Assembly: GCF_000377565.1 (NCBI RefSeq)
Contig: NZ_KB898354.1
Location: 496,001 to 560,000, forward strand
Direction of reading: 5' to 3'
DNA: 64,000 nt
Origin: Rhizobium sp. 2MFCol3.1
GTDB taxonomy: Bacteria; Pseudomonadota; Alphaproteobacteria; Rhizobiales; Rhizobiaceae
Under the pieces are notes generated by a model. The model saw only the letters and a program-made list of their open reading frames with translations, searched no databases and had not been told where the DNA came from. Positions 56,467 through 64,000 of this stretch are shown here, one piece after another; the stretch's first letter is position 1; the number at the start of each line of letters is the position of its first letter. The position numbers and the translations under genes were made by a program.

Positions 56467-56808
56467 ATGAGCATCAAGCGTATCGACGTTGGCGCCCGCA
56501 TGAGCGGCGCGGTCATCCACGGCAACACCGTTTACCTCGCCGGCCAGGTTGGCGAAGGCGCAACCGTGACCGACCAGTGCAAGGACGCGCTTGCTGAAGT
56601 CGATCGCCTGCTGGCCGCTGCCGGCTCCGACAAGTCGAAGATCCTGCAGACGCTGATCTACCTCTCCGACATCTCGGACTTCGCTGAAATGAACGCTGCC
56701 TGGGAAGCCTGGGTCGACCCGGCCAACACGCCGGCTCGCGCCACCAGCGAAGCCAAGCTGGCCGCTCCGAAGTACAAGGTCGAGTTCATCGTCACGGCTG
56801 CGATCTAA
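56467..56808 (+). CDS. RidA-family protein
   Basis: This 113-residue protein belongs to the RidA/YjgF/UK114 family, trimeric enzymes that hydrolyse reactive enamines and imines. The arginine of the PARA motif (R91), equivalent to the catalytic arginine of RidA, is present, with the family core VYLAGQVGE (about 22-30) and QTLIYLSDIS (about 61-70). The start follows AAGGAG. It is convergent with the ThDP-enzyme gene and shares a bidirectional terminator. Confidence 0.88.
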   Translation: MSIKRIDVGARMSGAVIHGNTVYLAGQVGEGATVTDQCKDALAEVDRLLAAAGSDKSKILQTLIYLSDISDFAEMNAAWEAWVDPANTPARATSEAKLAAPKYKVEFIVTAAI

Positions 56809-56831
56809 GATCGTTTCCATTGCGACTTGAG

Positions 56832-56866
56832 AGCCGGTGAACAGTTCGTCTGTTCACCGGCTTTTT
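56832..56866. terminator. Bidirectional terminator overlapping a stop codon
   Basis: AGCCGGTGAACAG (56832-56844) pairs perfectly with CTGTTCACCGGCT (56850-56862), and a T-run follows. The right arm contains the TGA stop of the convergent ThDP-enzyme gene, so one hairpin serves both transcripts. Confidence 0.88.
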
Positions 56867-58512
56867 GTTTGCGCGATTTCCGAGAGCGTGCGTGTCGGTG
56901 TGATCGCCTCGGGGTCGAGCTTGATATCGATGATCGCGGGCAGGCCGCTTTCGCGAGCGCGCTCGAAGGCGGGGGCGAAGTCCTCGGTCTTTTCCACCGT
57001 CTCGCCATGGCCGCCATAGGCGCGGGCAAGGGCTGCGAAATCGGGATTGGTGAGGCCGGTGCCGCTGACACGTCCGGGATATTCGCGCTCCTGATGCATG
57101 CGGATCGTGCCGTACATGCCGTTGTTGATCAGAAGCGTGATGAAGGGCAGCTTGTAGCGGATGGCGGTGGCGAATTCCTGGCCGTGCATGAGGAAGCAGC
57201 CGTCGCCGGCAAAGCAGATCACTTCGCGATCCGGAAACAGCGCCTTGGCGGCGACTGCTGAGGGGACGCTGTAGCCCATGGAGCCTGACGTCGGGGCCGC
57301 CTGCGTGTTGAACTGCCGGAAGCGGTGGTAGCGGTGCTGCCATGTCGCATAATTGCCGGCGCCGTTGGTGAAGATGGCGTCGGGCCGCGTGTTCTCTTCG
57401 ATCCATGCCATGATCGGGCCCATGTGGACGTCGCCGGGTCCAGTCTGGCGCGGTGTAGACCAGGCGAGATAGGCTTGATGCATGCGCTCGGTGCGGTCCG
57501 CCCATCGCGCCTGCGTGGGCGCCTCGAGGTCGGCAAGGGCTGCAACGAAGTCCTGTGGGCTGGCTGCGATGGCGAGATCCGGGCGATAGACACGGCCGAG
57601 TTCGGACTGGTCGGGGTGGATGTGGACGAGTTGTTGCTGTGGGTAGGGGATGTCGATCAGCGTATAGCCGGAAGACGGCATTTCCGACATGCGGCCGCCG
57701 AGCAGGATCAGCAGATCGCTCTCCTTGATCTCCCGCGCCAGCTCGGGATTGATGCCGACGCCGATATCGCCGGCATAGCCGGGATGCAGATGATCGAACA
57801 GCATCTGGCGGCGGAAGGAGCAGCCGACGGGGAGACTGAAGCGCTCGGCGAAGGTCTTGAAGTCGGCTACCGCATCGGCATCCCAGCGCGAGCCGCCGAG
57901 GATGACCATGGGGCGCTCAGCCTTCAGCAGGCGCAGATAGAAGTCGTCGACCTGGCTGCGGCCGGGATGGGCTTCGACGCGGGCGTAGCGCCTGGCGCGG
58001 GGCGCCTCGACCGTGTCGCGCAACATGTCCTCGGGCAGTGACAATACGACGGGGCCGGGACGGCCGGAGGTGGCGAGCGCGAAGGCACGGGTGACGAATT
58101 CGGGGATGCGGGCCGCGTCGTCGATTTCGCCCACCCACTTGGCGTATTCGGTCAGCGCGCGGCGAAACTCGACCTCTTGGAAGGCCTCACGCTCGCGGGC
58201 ATCGCGCTGGACCTGGCCGATGAAGAGGATCATCGGGATGGAATCCTGCCTGGCGATGTGCAGGCCCGCGGTCGCGTTGGTGGCGCCGGGGCCGCGGGTG
58301 ACCATGCAGATGCCGGGTTCGCCGGTGAGGCGGCCCCACGTGTCGGCCATCATCGCGGCGCCACCCTCCTGGCGGCAGACGATGACCTCGATGTCGCTAT
58401 CGTAAAGCGCGTCGAGGACGGCGAGGAAACTCTCGCCGGGAACGCAGGAGAGGCGTTTCACCCCATTTGCCTTCAATGCCTCGACGATCAGTTCTCCGCC
58501 TGTCCTTTTCAT
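56854..58512 (-). CDS. ThDP-dependent acetolactate-synthase-like enzyme
   Basis: This 552-residue enzyme has the three domains of the acetohydroxyacid synthase/benzoylformate decarboxylase family. The cofactor-activating glutamate is E49 (CRQEGGAA). The central domain spans about 195-325. The ThDP-binding motif starts GDGCF at 436 and ends NN at 463-464. FAD-site and regulatory-subunit features are not obvious, and no ilvN is adjacent, so ordinary valine synthesis is unlikely. The ATG at 58512 overlaps the stop of the CoA-transferase gene (ATGA), with GGGAGGGG upstream. The reaction is not assigned. Confidence 0.85.
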   Translation of the reverse strand: MKRTGGELIVEALKANGVKRLSCVPGESFLAVLDALYDSDIEVIVCRQEGGAAMMADTWGRLTGEPGICMVTRGPGATNATAGLHIARQDSIPMILFIGQVQRDAREREAFQEVEFRRALTEYAKWVGEIDDAARIPEFVTRAFALATSGRPGPVVLSLPEDMLRDTVEAPRARRYARVEAHPGRSQVDDFYLRLLKAERPMVILGGSRWDADAVADFKTFAERFSLPVGCSFRRQMLFDHLHPGYAGDIGVGINPELAREIKESDLLILLGGRMSEMPSSGYTLIDIPYPQQQLVHIHPDQSELGRVYRPDLAIAASPQDFVAALADLEAPTQARWADRTERMHQAYLAWSTPRQTGPGDVHMGPIMAWIEENTRPDAIFTNGAGNYATWQHRYHRFRQFNTQAAPTSGSMGYSVPSAVAAKALFPDREVICFAGDGCFLMHGQEFATAIRYKLPFITLLINNGMYGTIRMHQEREYPGRVSGTGLTNPDFAALARAYGGHGETVEKTEDFAPAFERARESGLPAIIDIKLDPEAITPTRTLSEIAQTKSR

Positions 58513-59705
58513 TTGTTCCCCTCCCATTGGATGAGTTCGGCCAGCACCTCCTCCTGGTGCTCTCCCAGTCGTGGACTGGGCCTTTCATAACTGAGCGGCG
58601 TCCGCGACAGGACGACGGGTGTCCGGACACCCGGAATGACAGTGCCGGCGCTATCCTCGAGATCGATGCGCAGGCCGCGCGCGACGATCTGCGGATCGTT
58701 GAACATGTCCTCGATAGTGTTGATCGCGCCCGAGGGGACGGCGTTCGCCTCGCAGGCGGCAAGAAGATCTGCCTTCGCCCACTTCAGCGTTTCGGTCGAG
58801 ACCAAGCGTCTCACTTCGTCGCGATTGGCGACGCGGGCCTTGTTGGTGGCGAAGCGTTCGTCGCCGGCGACCCCTTCGAGGCCGAGGATGGTGCATAGGC
58901 GGCGGAACTGGCCGTCGTTGCCGATGGCGAGGATGAGGTAGCCGTCTGATGTGGGGACGACCTCGTAGGGCGAGATGTTGGGATGGGCGTTGCCGAGGCG
59001 CGTCGGCGGGCGGCCGGATACGAGGTAGTTCATGTTCTGGTTGGCGAGCACCGCCGACTGGACATCGAGCAGCGCCATGTCGACCAGCTGGCCTTCGCCC
59101 GTCTTCAGCGCGTGGATGAGGGCTGCCTCGATCGCCGAGACCGCGTAGGTGCCGGTGAAGATATCGGCGATGGCGACGCCCGCCTTCATCGGCTGTCCAT
59201 CGGGTTCGCCTGTTATCGACATGAAGCCCGACATGCCCTGGACGATGTAATCGTAGCCTGCGAGGCCGGCATATGGGCCTGTCTGGCCGAAGCCTGTTAT
59301 CGAGCAATAGACGAGCTTGGGATTGATCTTGCGCAGGCTCTCGTAGTCCAGCCCGTATTTGACGAGGCCGCCGAGCTTGAAGTTCTCGATGACGACATCG
59401 GCGGTGGCGACCAGCCGGCGGACCAGCGCCTGGCCTTCCTCGCTGCGGAGATCGGCCGTTATCGAGCGCTTGCCGCGATTGGCGGCGTGGTAGTAGGCGG
59501 CCGAAAGGTTCTCGCCATCGGCACCCTCGACGAAGGGGGGACCCCAGTGCCTCGTATCGTCGCCACCATCGGGGTTCTCGACCTTGATCACATCGGCGCC
59601 AAGATCGGCCAGCATCTGGCCGGCCCAGGGGCCAGCCAGGACACGCGCGAGCTCAATGACACGAATGCCTGCGAGCGGCGCTTTGTTAGGCTGGGTCTCC
59701 GTCAT
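58509..59705 (-). CDS. CaiB/BaiF family III CoA-transferase
   Basis: This 398-residue enzyme has the family signatures RVIELARVLAGPWAGQMLADLGADVIKVE (about 15-43) and RGKRSITADL (about 77-86). The likely catalytic aspartate is D181 in AIADIFTG. It would move CoA between carboxylic acids such as formyl, oxalyl, succinyl or itaconyl. It overlaps the downstream ThDP-enzyme gene by four bases and follows the DMT transporter gene by 18 bases, so three genes form one operon. The oxalate pair Frc-Oxc has a similar composition, but the ThDP protein is not a clear oxalyl-CoA decarboxylase. Confidence 0.9.
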   Translation of the reverse strand: MTETQPNKAPLAGIRVIELARVLAGPWAGQMLADLGADVIKVENPDGGDDTRHWGPPFVEGADGENLSAAYYHAANRGKRSITADLRSEEGQALVRRLVATADVVIENFKLGGLVKYGLDYESLRKINPKLVYCSITGFGQTGPYAGLAGYDYIVQGMSGFMSITGEPDGQPMKAGVAIADIFTGTYAVSAIEAALIHALKTGEGQLVDMALLDVQSAVLANQNMNYLVSGRPPTRLGNAHPNISPYEVVPTSDGYLILAIGNDGQFRRLCTILGLEGVAGDERFATNKARVANRDEVRRLVSTETLKWAKADLLAACEANAVPSGAINTIEDMFNDPQIVARGLRIDLEDSAGTVIPGVRTPVVLSRTPLSYERPSPRLGEHQEEVLAELIQWEGNK

Positions 59706-59723
59706 GTTCCTCCCACGATCAGA

Positions 59724-60683
59724 TCAGGGTGCCCGCGTCTCCTCAGATGTATCGGATACGGGCTTCGATGCAAAGCGCCGCTCGCGCCAGATGATGTAGA
59801 AGCCGGAGCCCATGATGATGAATATGCCCAGCCATTTCAGCGCATCCGGGAAATCGCCGAACACCAGCCAGGCGAAGGCCGTGGCGGAGACGATCTCGAA
59901 ATATTGCAGCGGTGCCAGCGTCGAGGCCGGCGCCGAGCGATAGGCATAGACGCCGAAGATGCCGGCGATCGCGGCGGAGACGCCGACGCCCAGCAGATAG
60001 AGCCAGGCGCGGGTGTCGGGGATTACAGGGTCGAGCACGTCGGAGCCGCTGCCCTGGCCGAGATAGAGCAGGATGGCGCAGATGAGCAGGCCCCAGAGGC
60101 CCATGTGGAACTGCATGACCCAGGGATCCTCGCGCTGCGCCAGCGCCCGGTTCATCATCGCGGAGATGGCGATGCAGATTGCACTGACGACAGGCAGCAG
60201 TGCGACATAACCGACTTCCTGGAAGCTCGGCTGGATGATGAGGATTGCCCCGAAGAAGCCGACGCCGCAGGCGGTGTAGCGGCGCCAGCCGATCTTTTCC
60301 TTGAGGAAGATGCTGCTCAGGATCGTCAGGATGATCGGCTCGACGAAGAAGATGGCGATGGCATCGGCAACCGCCATGTATTTCAGCGTGGTGACGAAGG
60401 AGATCATCGAGACGGTGATGATGGCGCCGCGGATGGCGTGGAAGAAGCTCTGCTTCCAGGTGATGTCGGTGAGGTTGTGACGCCAGAGCACGATGGGCAG
60501 CATGCAGAGCGCCTGCACGCCGAAGCGCGCCGCGGTGATCTGGGCTGAGGGGACCGTGGTGATGGCAAGCTTGGAGAAAATGTCGATGATGGGCGACAGC
60601 AGCACCGAGACGAACATCAGGACCAGTCCCAACATCACTTCCGATGGGGTGTTGCTGGTGCCGGTTGCCGCGTTGCTGCTCAT
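59724..60683 (-). CDS. DMT-family (EamA) transporter
   Basis: This 319-residue inner-membrane protein has ten predicted spans in two EamA repeats (about 20-150 and 165-300). RYTACGVGFFGAILIIQPSF closes the first repeat, and a LAPLQYFEIVSATAFAWLVFGD stretch lies in the second. Its direction and substrate are unknown. It heads the operon with the CoA-transferase and ThDP-enzyme genes and may export or import their substrate. Confidence 0.87.
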   Translation of the reverse strand: MSSNAATGTSNTPSEVMLGLVLMFVSVLLSPIIDIFSKLAITTVPSAQITAARFGVQALCMLPIVLWRHNLTDITWKQSFFHAIRGAIITVSMISFVTTLKYMAVADAIAIFFVEPIILTILSSIFLKEKIGWRRYTACGVGFFGAILIIQPSFQEVGYVALLPVVSAICIAISAMMNRALAQREDPWVMQFHMGLWGLLICAILLYLGQGSGSDVLDPVIPDTRAWLYLLGVGVSAAIAGIFGVYAYRSAPASTLAPLQYFEIVSATAFAWLVFGDFPDALKWLGIFIIMGSGFYIIWRERRFASKPVSDTSEETRAP

Positions 60684-60719
60684 GACGGAATTCTCTGATT
60701 TTGGGGTAGAGGAGCGGGA

Positions 60720-61658
60720 TCAGCCGCCCACGGGACGCGCGGTTGCCTGATCGCACCAATCGGCGAATGCCGATATGGCGGCGTCGGCGCCGATCTCGTT
60801 CAAGGTCTCGTGGCGCATATCCTGATATATCTCAGTGCTAATACGGGAGAAACCATGCGTTTTCAAATGGTTTGACAGCCAGAGGATGGCTTTTCCATTC
60901 TCCGTCGCTGGATCCTGGCCGCCACCGACCAAGTGGATCGGCGTCTCGGTCGGCAGGCGGGCGAGATGTTCTTTTTGCGGCGCCCGGAAGGTCAGTTCGA
61001 AGAGGTCGAGCCAGAGCGAGACGGAGGCACCGAAGCCGCAGAGCGGATCGGCGACATACTTGTCGACTTCAGCGGGGTCGCGCGACAGCCAGTCGAAATC
61101 CGTGCGGCGGTTGGCGACCGATTTCGCCCAGGTGCCGAAGGTGAGCCTCGGCAGCAGGTCGCTCGGGACGTCGGAGCCTTTCAGCGCGCGCTCGATCAAA
61201 AGGATCGCCTGCGCGGCGCGTCCGGCGATGCCGGGATTGAAGTTCGAGTTCCAGACAGCGACAGCGTCGAATTTTCGCGGATAGGTGACGGCCGCGTTGA
61301 GCGCGATCAGCCCGCCCATGGAGTGGCCGAAGAGGATGATCGGCAGGCCCGGATGCTCGGTCGCCGCTTCGTCGCGGATCGCCTCGATATCGTCGATGAC
61401 AAGGCTCGCGCCATTACGCCTTGCGAAGCGACCGATCGGCGCGTCCGGCGCCGTGGTCTCGCCGTGACCGCGATGGTCGTGGGCGTAGACGTGATAGCCG
61501 CGTGCGGCCATCATCTCCGCGAAGCGCTGGTAGCGTTTCGAGTGCTCGGCCAATCCGTGGCTGATCAGCAGGATGCCGCGCTCAGTGCCTTCGGGCTGCT
61601 GATAGTGATAGGCCAGTGAAGCGCCTGCATGGTCGAGGCGCCGGGTTTCTGAGAACAT
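60720..61658 (-). CDS. Alpha/beta hydrolase, monoacylglycerol-lipase-like
   Basis: This 312-residue hydrolase has the serine motif GHSMGG with nucleophile S113, the oxyanion-hole region LISHGLAEHSKRY (about 31-43) and HDHRGHGET (about 60-68), with a catalytic histidine probable in DMRHETLNE near the end. This pattern is typical of serine hydrolases of the lysophospholipase/monoacylglycerol-lipase group. The start at 61658 follows GGAGGAAA; a longer frame to 61691 is less likely. No signal peptide is present. Confidence 0.88.
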   Translation of the reverse strand: MFSETRRLDHAGASLAYHYQQPEGTERGILLISHGLAEHSKRYQRFAEMMAARGYHVYAHDHRGHGETTAPDAPIGRFARRNGASLVIDDIEAIRDEAATEHPGLPIILFGHSMGGLIALNAAVTYPRKFDAVAVWNSNFNPGIAGRAAQAILLIERALKGSDVPSDLLPRLTFGTWAKSVANRRTDFDWLSRDPAEVDKYVADPLCGFGASVSLWLDLFELTFRAPQKEHLARLPTETPIHLVGGGQDPATENGKAILWLSNHLKTHGFSRISTEIYQDMRHETLNEIGADAAISAFADWCDQATARPVGG

Positions 61659-61806
61659 GATTTCCTCCGTGGCGGGAGAAGACCAGAACATCCGCCAAAT
61701 GCAACAGGCGGGATAGGTTGTGCCGGAGATTTTCGCTTGGCGCGTTTTGCCGCTTGCCTGCCGATGCGTCGCGTGCTTTCATGTTCATGAATTGTTCTTT
61801 GTGGGG

Positions 61807-62547
61807 ATGGGTATGGGCAATCTCGGTTTTCGCGTCATCGCATTGTTCCTGTTGTCGATCATGGCCGTCCCGGCCTTTGCGCAGGAGGGCGGCGGGCGCA
61901 CGCGCTTCATTCTCGCGGCCAGCTGGCAACCGGCCTTCTGCCAGACCAACCAGCGCAAGGCCGAATGCGCCAGCCAGGGCAGCGACCGCTACGACGCCAA
62001 GAACTTCTCGCTGCACGGGCTCTGGCCGATGCGCAAGGATTATTGCGGCGTTTCCGATGCTGATCGCTCCGCAGACAAGGGCGGCGACTGGAGAGACCTG
62101 CCGGAGGTAAAACTCTCGGCCGAGACGAAGGCATCGCTCGACAAGGTCATGCCAGGCACCCAATCGGCGCTCGAGCGGCATGAATGGATCAAGCACGGCA
62201 CCTGCACGGGCATGAGCGCCGACGCCTACTTCGCCGATGCCGTAAGGCTGATCGAGGACCTGAACGGATCCGCCGTCCAGGAACTGTTCGCCGCCAATAT
62301 CGGCAAGTCACTAACTGGAGACGCGATCAAGGCGGCCTTCGACAAGAGCTTCGGCCCGGGCGCCGGCGACCGGGTAAAGATGAGCTGCCGCCGCGCCGGC
62401 AACAGCCGCGTGATCAGCGAACTGACGATTGGTCTCTCCGCCGATGCGACGGATCGCAAAGGCAAGGATCTCGGCGATCTCATCCAGGGCGCGGGTCGGA
62501 CAGCCTTCGGCTGCAACGAGGGGATCGTCGACGCGGCTGGTTTTTGA
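61807..62547 (+). CDS. RNase T2-family secreted ribonuclease
   Basis: This 246-residue exported endoribonuclease has a signal peptide of about 25 residues ending AFA. Both conserved active-site segments are present: FSLHGLWP with H70, and HEWIKHGTC with H125 and H130. The family cleaves RNA to 3'-phosphates in the periplasm or outside the cell and can serve phosphate or nucleotide scavenging. Starts at 61801 (GTG), 61807 and 61813 are all possible, and none has a strong ribosome site. The cysteines suggest disulfide bonds. Confidence 0.88.
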   Translation: MGMGNLGFRVIALFLLSIMAVPAFAQEGGGRTRFILAASWQPAFCQTNQRKAECASQGSDRYDAKNFSLHGLWPMRKDYCGVSDADRSADKGGDWRDLPEVKLSAETKASLDKVMPGTQSALERHEWIKHGTCTGMSADAYFADAVRLIEDLNGSAVQELFAANIGKSLTGDAIKAAFDKSFGPGAGDRVKMSCRRAGNSRVISELTIGLSADATDRKGKDLGDLIQGAGRTAFGCNEGIVDAAGF

Positions 62548-62621
62548 AGTCGTAGGATAATCTCAATTTTTGACGTCTATCGTCCTGGGCTGGCGGTGAC
62601 CAACAGCTCGAGTGACGACCG

Positions 62622-64000
62622 ATGTCCGACATAGTTGCATCTGAAAGCGATCAGGCCGCCGCAAGCGATATGCGACTGTGGCGAATGTTTCTGGTCGTCT
62701 ATGCGACCGCGCTCGCGATGGTGTTGTTCGATGCCGCCGATGGCATACTGTTCGTTGGCGATATCGACGATCAGTTGCGGGAACTTCAGATCCGTCACCT
62801 GATGTCCCCGCAGGGGCATTGGTTCGATCTTTCGCTGCCCTTCATCTCGATGCCGGCGATCTACGTCTCGCCATGGTCCCGGCTGGTCGATCTTCCTTAC
62901 GTGGCGATTGCCTGGTTGCTGCAGCCCTTCATGCCGACCGCGCATGGGCTTTCCGTTGCCTTCCACGTCTGGCCGCCGATGATGCTGTCGCTCTGCTGCC
63001 TGCTGGTTGCGGCGACCGCACGCCGCCTGCTTGCGGAGTTCGTGCTGAGTGAGACGGCGCTCACGCTGTCGCTCATGATCGCGACTGTGCTGATGAGCAT
63101 AGGCGTGGCCGAGTTTTCGCCCGGTCGCATCGATCACCATAACGTGCAGATCGTTGCCCTTCTGATGATAGTCGCGGGGCTCGTGCGATGGGATCGGGCA
63201 GGCGGGCTGATGATCGGTGCGGGAGCGGCGATCTCGACGGTGATCGGCCTGGAATGCCTGCCGTTCGTCGTCATCGCCTATGGCGGGCTCGTTCTCTGCT
63301 ACATTTGCAACGTCGCCGGAGTTCGCACCGTCCTCGTTGCTTCATCCGTTTCGATGGCGAGCGTGACGCTTGTGTCCGCCATGGCGTTCATCGGCCCCGC
63401 TGGCGCGGTTTCGACGCAATGCGATGCCTTCTCGGCTCCCTATATCTTTCTGCTGTGTGGATTTGCCGCCATTCTTGGTGCATGCGCAGCGATCCAGCGC
63501 GATCGCTCCGGTCCGCTTCAGCGGCTGCTGGCGCTGGCAATTCCGGCTGGCGCTCTGCTGATCGCCGCCGCGTTCTTCTTTCCATCCTGCATGTCGGGAC
63601 CATACGGCATCATCGATCCGCTCTCGCGCGAGCTGTGGTTCGACCGGATCTGGCAAGAGAAGAGCATCCTGTACTTCTATGAAAACGACCGACGTGATCT
63701 GTTGGTGCTCCTTGCATTGACGGCCGCCATTGCCGCCTTTGTCGCGCCGCTTGTCCGATTCAGAATGCGGGAGCGGTCGTTTGGACCGGCCATTGCCTAT
63801 CTCATGGCGCTGGGCGCGCTGATCCTGACCGTCTTCGTGACCCGCAACATTCGCTTTCCGATCGCGCTGATGCCGGTCTTCCTGCCCGCCGTCATTGCGA
63901 CGATGACGATGAAATCACCGGCTTTCGACAGGGCTTACCGGCTTTGCGGAGCCGCCGCTGCTGCTATTGCCGTAGCGCTTTGCTTGTCCCTCGTACTGCT
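62622..64000 (+). CDS. GT-C-like polytopic membrane protein (partial, runs off right edge)
   Basis: The first 459 codons are open to the window end with no stop. After a hydrophilic N-terminus of about 20 residues, repeated hydrophobic segments indicate at least ten membrane spans. Lumenal-type motifs include GDIDDQLRELQIRHL (about 47-61) and PGRIDHHNVQI near 167-177; the DHH stretch in a loop resembles oligosaccharyltransferase/GT-C polytopic glycosyltransferases. It may transfer a lipid-linked sugar, but the missing C-terminus would be needed to decide. The start ATG at 62622 has only a weak ribosome site. Confidence 0.6.
   Translation, partial: MSDIVASESDQAAASDMRLWRMFLVVYATALAMVLFDAADGILFVGDIDDQLRELQIRHLMSPQGHWFDLSLPFISMPAIYVSPWSRLVDLPYVAIAWLLQPFMPTAHGLSVAFHVWPPMMLSLCCLLVAATARRLLAEFVLSETALTLSLMIATVLMSIGVAEFSPGRIDHHNVQIVALLMIVAGLVRWDRAGGLMIGAGAAISTVIGLECLPFVVIAYGGLVLCYICNVAGVRTVLVASSVSMASVTLVSAMAFIGPAGAVSTQCDAFSAPYIFLLCGFAAILGACAAIQRDRSGPLQRLLALAIPAGALLIAAAFFFPSCMSGPYGIIDPLSRELWFDRIWQEKSILYFYENDRRDLLVLLALTAAIAAFVAPLVRFRMRERSFGPAIAYLMALGALILTVFVTRNIRFPIALMPVFLPAVIATMTMKSPAFDRAYRLCGAAAAAIAVALCLSLVL

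Overview
This 64 kb window looks like a chromosome or chromid segment of an alphaproteobacterium in the Rhizobiaceae (Rhizobium, Sinorhizobium/Ensifer or Agrobacterium-like). The evidence is high-GC coding sequence, many ABC uptake systems, a complete thu (trehalose/sucrose utilisation) locus in the rhizobial order, a multi-Ku NHEJ locus, and mosaic palindromic intergenic repeats of the RIME kind known from this family. I cannot name a species from sequence alone. No plasmid, phage or transposase gene is visible.

Layout. 0-6.8 kb: divergent thuR and the thuEFGKAB operon, with thuB cut by the left edge. 6.9-7.1 kb: a candidate small RNA ending in a strong terminator. 7.2-10.8 kb: an acetaldehyde-type dehydrogenase with its DUF779 partner and an AcoR-like regulator lacking the AAA+ domain. 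11.0-15.9 kb: an NHEJ locus (small ORF, Ku, LigD, convergent second Ku). 16.2-18.7 kb: a MYG1-family gene, a SIR2-like gene and tRNA-Ile(CAT). 18.8-20.6 kb: a SIMPL-domain protein, a small conserved-looking protein and a 277 bp inverted-repeat element. 20.6-26.7 kb: an FCD regulator divergent from a PotABCD-like ABC transporter with a hydantoin/Asp-Glu racemase. 26.8-31.7 kb: single metabolic genes (UPF0303, LysR, MBL-fold, AGE epimerase). 31.8-38.4 kb: metH with a perfect 20 bp palindrome upstream, a PP2C phosphatase, a NIPSNAP protein and an MFS symporter. 38.6-43.6 kb: an ABC transporter operon and its RpiR regulator. 43.7-51.2 kb: a catabolic cluster (N-formylglutamate amidohydrolase-like protein, amino-acid permease, glutamine-synthetase-like ligase, XRE/PIN toxin-antitoxin pair, aldehyde dehydrogenase, iron alcohol dehydrogenase). 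51.4-56.8 kb: ParA-like ATPase, LuxR regulator, L,D-transpeptidase, DUF4432, TIGR01244 and RidA proteins. 56.8-61.7 kb: a ThDP enzyme, CoA-transferase, DMT transporter set and an alpha/beta hydrolase. 61.8-64 kb: RNase T2 and a large membrane protein cut by the right edge.

How the genes work together. The most coherent less-described system is at 43.7-51.2 kb. Permease, gamma-glutamyl ligase, alcohol dehydrogenase, aldehyde dehydrogenase and an amide hydrolase together would form a complete gamma-glutamylation route that converts an amino alcohol (for example ethanolamine) to an amino acid (for example glycine). The RpiR regulator and the adjacent ABC transporter may belong to the same regulon. 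A toxin-antitoxin pair sits inside this gene row. Other points worth checking are the stand-alone SIR2-like gene beside the tRNA, the small protein gene heading the Ku-LigD operon, the candidate sRNA, and the inverted-repeat element that supplies the stop codon of a regulator gene.
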